Assembly: GCF_933775445.1 (NCBI RefSeq)
Contig: NC_065877.1
Span: 17,732,001 to 17,796,000 of the forward strand
Length of the DNA: 64,000 nucleotides
Direction of reading: 5' to 3'
Source of the DNA: Argentina anserina
Lineage: Eukaryota > Streptophyta > Magnoliopsida > Rosales > Rosaceae
The notes under the pieces were generated by a model. The model made no database searches. It was not told the origin of the DNA and saw only the letters and a program-made list of their open reading frames with translations. The position numbers were made by a program, and so were the translations under genes. Positions 61,526 to 64,000 of this stretch are shown one piece after another (the first letter of the stretch is position 1; each line of letters begins with the position of its first letter).

Positions 61526-63300
61526 GTATCTTTCTGTAAGGCTTTCTGATGCGAGTTTCTATTGTATTTGAGAGTTTTGCAAGTGTGGGAGTGTGTTTCT
61601 TTCAAACTGAGTATCTTTACATCGTTTTCGTATCTTTACTATTCTAATTGTGTATCTTTTCTTTTCTCGTTTGAGTATCTTTCTGTATGGCTTTCTGATG
61701 CGAGTTTCTATTGAATTTGAGAGTTTTGCCAGTGTGGGAGTGTGTTTCTTTCAAACTGAGTATCTTTACATCGTTTGCGTATCTTTACTATTCCAATTGT
61801 TTATCTTTACATCGTTTGTGTATCTTTACTATTATAATTGTGTATCTTTACATCGTTTGCGTATCTTTACTATTCCAATTGTGTATCTTTACATCGTTTG
61901 TGTATCTTTACTATTCCAATTGTGTATCTTTTCATTTCTCGTTTGAGTATCTTTCTGTAAGGCTTCTGATGCGAGTTTCTATTGTATTTGAGAGTTTTGC
62001 AAGTGTGGGAGTGTGTTTCTTTCAAACTGAGTATCTTTACATCGTTTGCGTATCTTTACTATTCCAATTGTGTATCTTTTCATTTCTCGTTTGAGTATCT
62101 TTCTGTAAGGCTTTCTGATGCGAGTTTCTATTGAATTTGAGAGTTTTGCAAGTGTGGGAGTGTGTTTCTTTCAAACTGAGTATCTTTACATCGTTTGCGT
62201 ATCTTTACTATTCAAATTGTGTATCTTTTCATTTCTCGTTTGAGTATCTTTCTATAAGGCTTTCGGATGCGAGTTTCTATTGAATTTGAGAGTTTTGCAA
62301 GTGTGGGAGTGTGTTTCTTTTAAACTGAGTATCTTTACATCGTTTGCGTATCTGTACTATTCCAATTGTGTATCTTTTCATTTCTCGTTTGAGTATCTTT
62401 CTGTAAGGCTTTCTGATGCGAGTTTCTATTGAATTTGAGAGTTTTGCAAGTGTGGGAGTGTGTTTCTTTTAAACTGAGTATGTTTACATCGTTTGCGTAT
62501 CTTTACTATTCCAATTCTGTATCTTTACATCGTTTGCGTATCTTTACTATTCAAATTGTGTATCTTTTCATTTCTCGTTTGAGTATCTTTCTGTAAGGCT
62601 TTCTGATGCGAGTTTCTATTGAATTTGAGAGTTTTGCAAGTGTGGGAGTGTGTTTCTTTTAAACTGAGTATCTTTACATCGTTTGCGTATCTTTACTATT
62701 CCAATTGTGTATCTTTTCATTTCTCGTTTGAGTATCTTTCTGTAAGGCTTTCTGATGCGAGTTTCTATTGTATTTGAGAGTTTTGCAAGTGTGGTAGTGT
62801 GTTTCTTTCAAACTGAGTATCTTTACATCGTTTTCGTATCTTTACTATTCTAATTGTGTATCTTTTCTTTTCTCGTTTGAGTATCTTTCTGTAAGGCTTT
62901 CTGATGCGAGTTTCTATTGAATTTGAGAGTTTTGCCAGTGTGGGAGTGTGTTTCTTTCAAACTGAGTATCTTTACATCGTTTGCGTATCTTTACTATTCC
63001 AATTGTTTATCTTTACATCGTTTGTGTATCTTTACTATTATAATTGTGTATCTTTACATCGTTTGCGTATCTTTACTATTCCAATTGTGTATCTTTACAT
63101 CGTTTGCGTATCTTTACTATTCCAATTGTGTATCTTTTCATTTCTCGTTTGAGTATCTTTCTGTAAGGCTTCTGATGCGAGTTTCTATTGTATTTGAGAG
63201 TTTTGCAAGTGTGGGAGTGTGTTTCTTTCAAACTGAGTATCTTTACATCGTTTGCGTATCTTTACTATTCCAATTGTGTATCTTTTCATTTCTCGTTTGA
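61526..63300 (+). repeat. 1206-bp duplication of divergent satellite with 272-bp monomers
   Basis: Segments 61526-62094 and 62732-63300 are each 569 bp with units of 149, 272 and 148 bp. They share TATTGTATTTGAG, CGTTTTCG, ATTCTAATTG, CTTTTCTCG, GCCAGTG and, within four tandem 41-bp pairs, TTTATC and ATTATAATTG. The 148-bp units lack one T (GGCTTCTGATG), as in the patch at 31642-34743. Confidence 0.85.
61675..61946 (+). repeat. 272-bp monomer, the longest unit seen
   Basis: It has an 85-bp module, then four 19+22 pairs (164 bp), then the 23-bp module. The twin unit is 62881-63152. Internal changes such as GTTTGTGTATC show that the pairs have begun to diverge. Confidence 0.85.
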
Positions 63301-64000
63301 GTATCTTTCTGTAAGGCTTTCTGATGCGAGTTTCTATTGAATTTGAGAGTTTTGCAAGTGTGGGAGTGTGTTTCTTTCAAACTGAGTATCTTTACATCGT
63401 TTGCGTATCTTTACTATTCCAATTCTGTATCTTTTCATTTCTCGTTTGAGTATCTTTCTGTAAGGCTTTCTGATGCGAGTTTCTATTGAATTTGAGAGTT
63501 TTGCAAGTGTGGGAGTGTGTTTCTTTCAAACTGATTATCTTTACATCGTTTGCGTATCTTTACTATTCCAATTGTGTATCTTTTCATTTCTCGTTTGAGT
63601 ATCTTTCTGTAAGGCTTTCTGATGCGAGTTTCTATTGAATTTGAGAGTTTTGCAAGTGTGGGAGTGTGTTTCTTTCAAACTGAGTATCTTTACATCGTTT
63701 GCGTATCTTTACTATTCCAATTCTGTATCTTTACATCGTTTGCGTATCTTTACTATTCAAATTGTGTATCTTTTCATTTCTCGTTTGAGTATCTTTCTAT
63801 AAGGCTTTCGGATGCGAGTTTCTATTGAATTTGAGAGTTTTGCAAGTGTGGGAGTGTGTTTCTTTTAAACTTAGTATCTTTACATCGTTTGCGTATCTTT
63901 ACTATTCCAATTCTGTATCTTTACATCGTTTGCGTATCTTTACTATTCAAATTGTGTATCTTTTCATTTCTCGTTTGAGTATCTTTCTGTAAGGCTTTCT
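63301..64000 (+). repeat. Satellite continuing to the window edge
   Basis: Units are 149, 149 (with CTGATTATC), 190 and 190 bp, then the first 22 bases of another monomer from 63979. The array runs on beyond the window. Confidence 0.88.

Larger units (their letters stand above)
15434..64000 (+). repeat. Satellite array of GTATCTTT-punctuated 149/190-bp monomers
   Basis: Seen: about 294 tandem monomers, all in one orientation and uninterrupted. The 149-bp consensus has four modules, each opening with GTATCTTT: an 85-bp module (holding TTTTGCAAGTGTGGGAGTGT), a 19-bp module GTATCTTTACATCGTTTGC, a 22-bp module (holding CTATTCCAATTGT) and a 23-bp module (holding CATTTCTCGTTTGA). The 190-bp form has one extra 19+22 pair. 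By count, the 149-bp monomer is 46% T, 19% A, 21% G and 14% C. I do not recognise the family. The 68-codon frames recurring in 190-bp units are by-products of the repeat. Confidence 0.97.

Noticed and set aside
15606..63828. Recurrent 68-73-codon frames with nearly identical peptides
   Set aside because: They mark 190- and 231-bp satellite monomers that have CAA instead of TAA in the 85-bp module. There is no promoter, no coding signature and no independent conservation.
15434..64000. CRISPR-like array of regular repeats
   Set aside because: There are no unique spacers and no cas genes, the repeat covers the whole unit, and the context is a plant retroelement.
15434..64000. rDNA spacer or telomeric repeat
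   Set aside because: There is no 5S or 45S rRNA sequence and no TTTAGGG-type repeat; the GTATCTTT 8-mer recurs at uneven 19-85-bp spacing.

Overview
The window looks like plant heterochromatin, probably centromeric or pericentromeric. I see no protein-coding gene and no RNA gene. It holds two kinds of repeat that meet at one clean junction. The plant assignment rests on the retroelement: its primer-binding site matches plant tRNA-Asp, and its internal signatures resemble the Athila/Tat side of Ty3/gypsy. I cannot name a species and I do not recognise the satellite family.

Region 1 (1-15433) is a head-to-tail array of one non-autonomous LTR retrotransposon read on the minus strand. It is built as [LTR 1743 bp + internal 3155-3157 bp], repeated at a period of 4900, 4900 and 4898 bp. 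The LTR runs TGATAG...CTATCA. A tRNA-Asp-type primer-binding site lies 3 bp inside each LTR and a purine-rich tract (AGTGTGGGGTAGT on the minus strand) abuts the next LTR. Every internal region lacks gag and pol. Neighbouring units share an LTR, which is the expected product of unequal recombination between LTRs. Copies differ by only a handful of bases.

Region 2 (15434-64000, 48.6 kb) is an unbroken satellite array, all in one orientation, with about 294 monomers by hand count. The basic monomer is 149 bp, made of four modules that each start with GTATCTTT (85, 19, 22 and 23 bp). Gain or loss of the 19- and 22-bp modules gives 108-, 130-, 190-, 231- and 272-bp monomers. These are arranged in nested higher-order repeats: 488-bp trimers and 339-bp dimers, and over them 1464-, 2440/3945-, 1955-, 1803-, 808-, 1125- and 1206-bp blocks, each carrying private variants. 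A divergent, 41-bp-expanded patch lies at 31.6-34.7 kb and related units recur at 61.5-63.3 kb.

The regions meet at 15433/15434. The last base of an intact LTR terminus is followed directly by a satellite monomer in phase with its first module, so the retroelement appears to have inserted into the satellite and then expanded in tandem. No set of genes works together here; the interest is in repeat architecture and its evolution.
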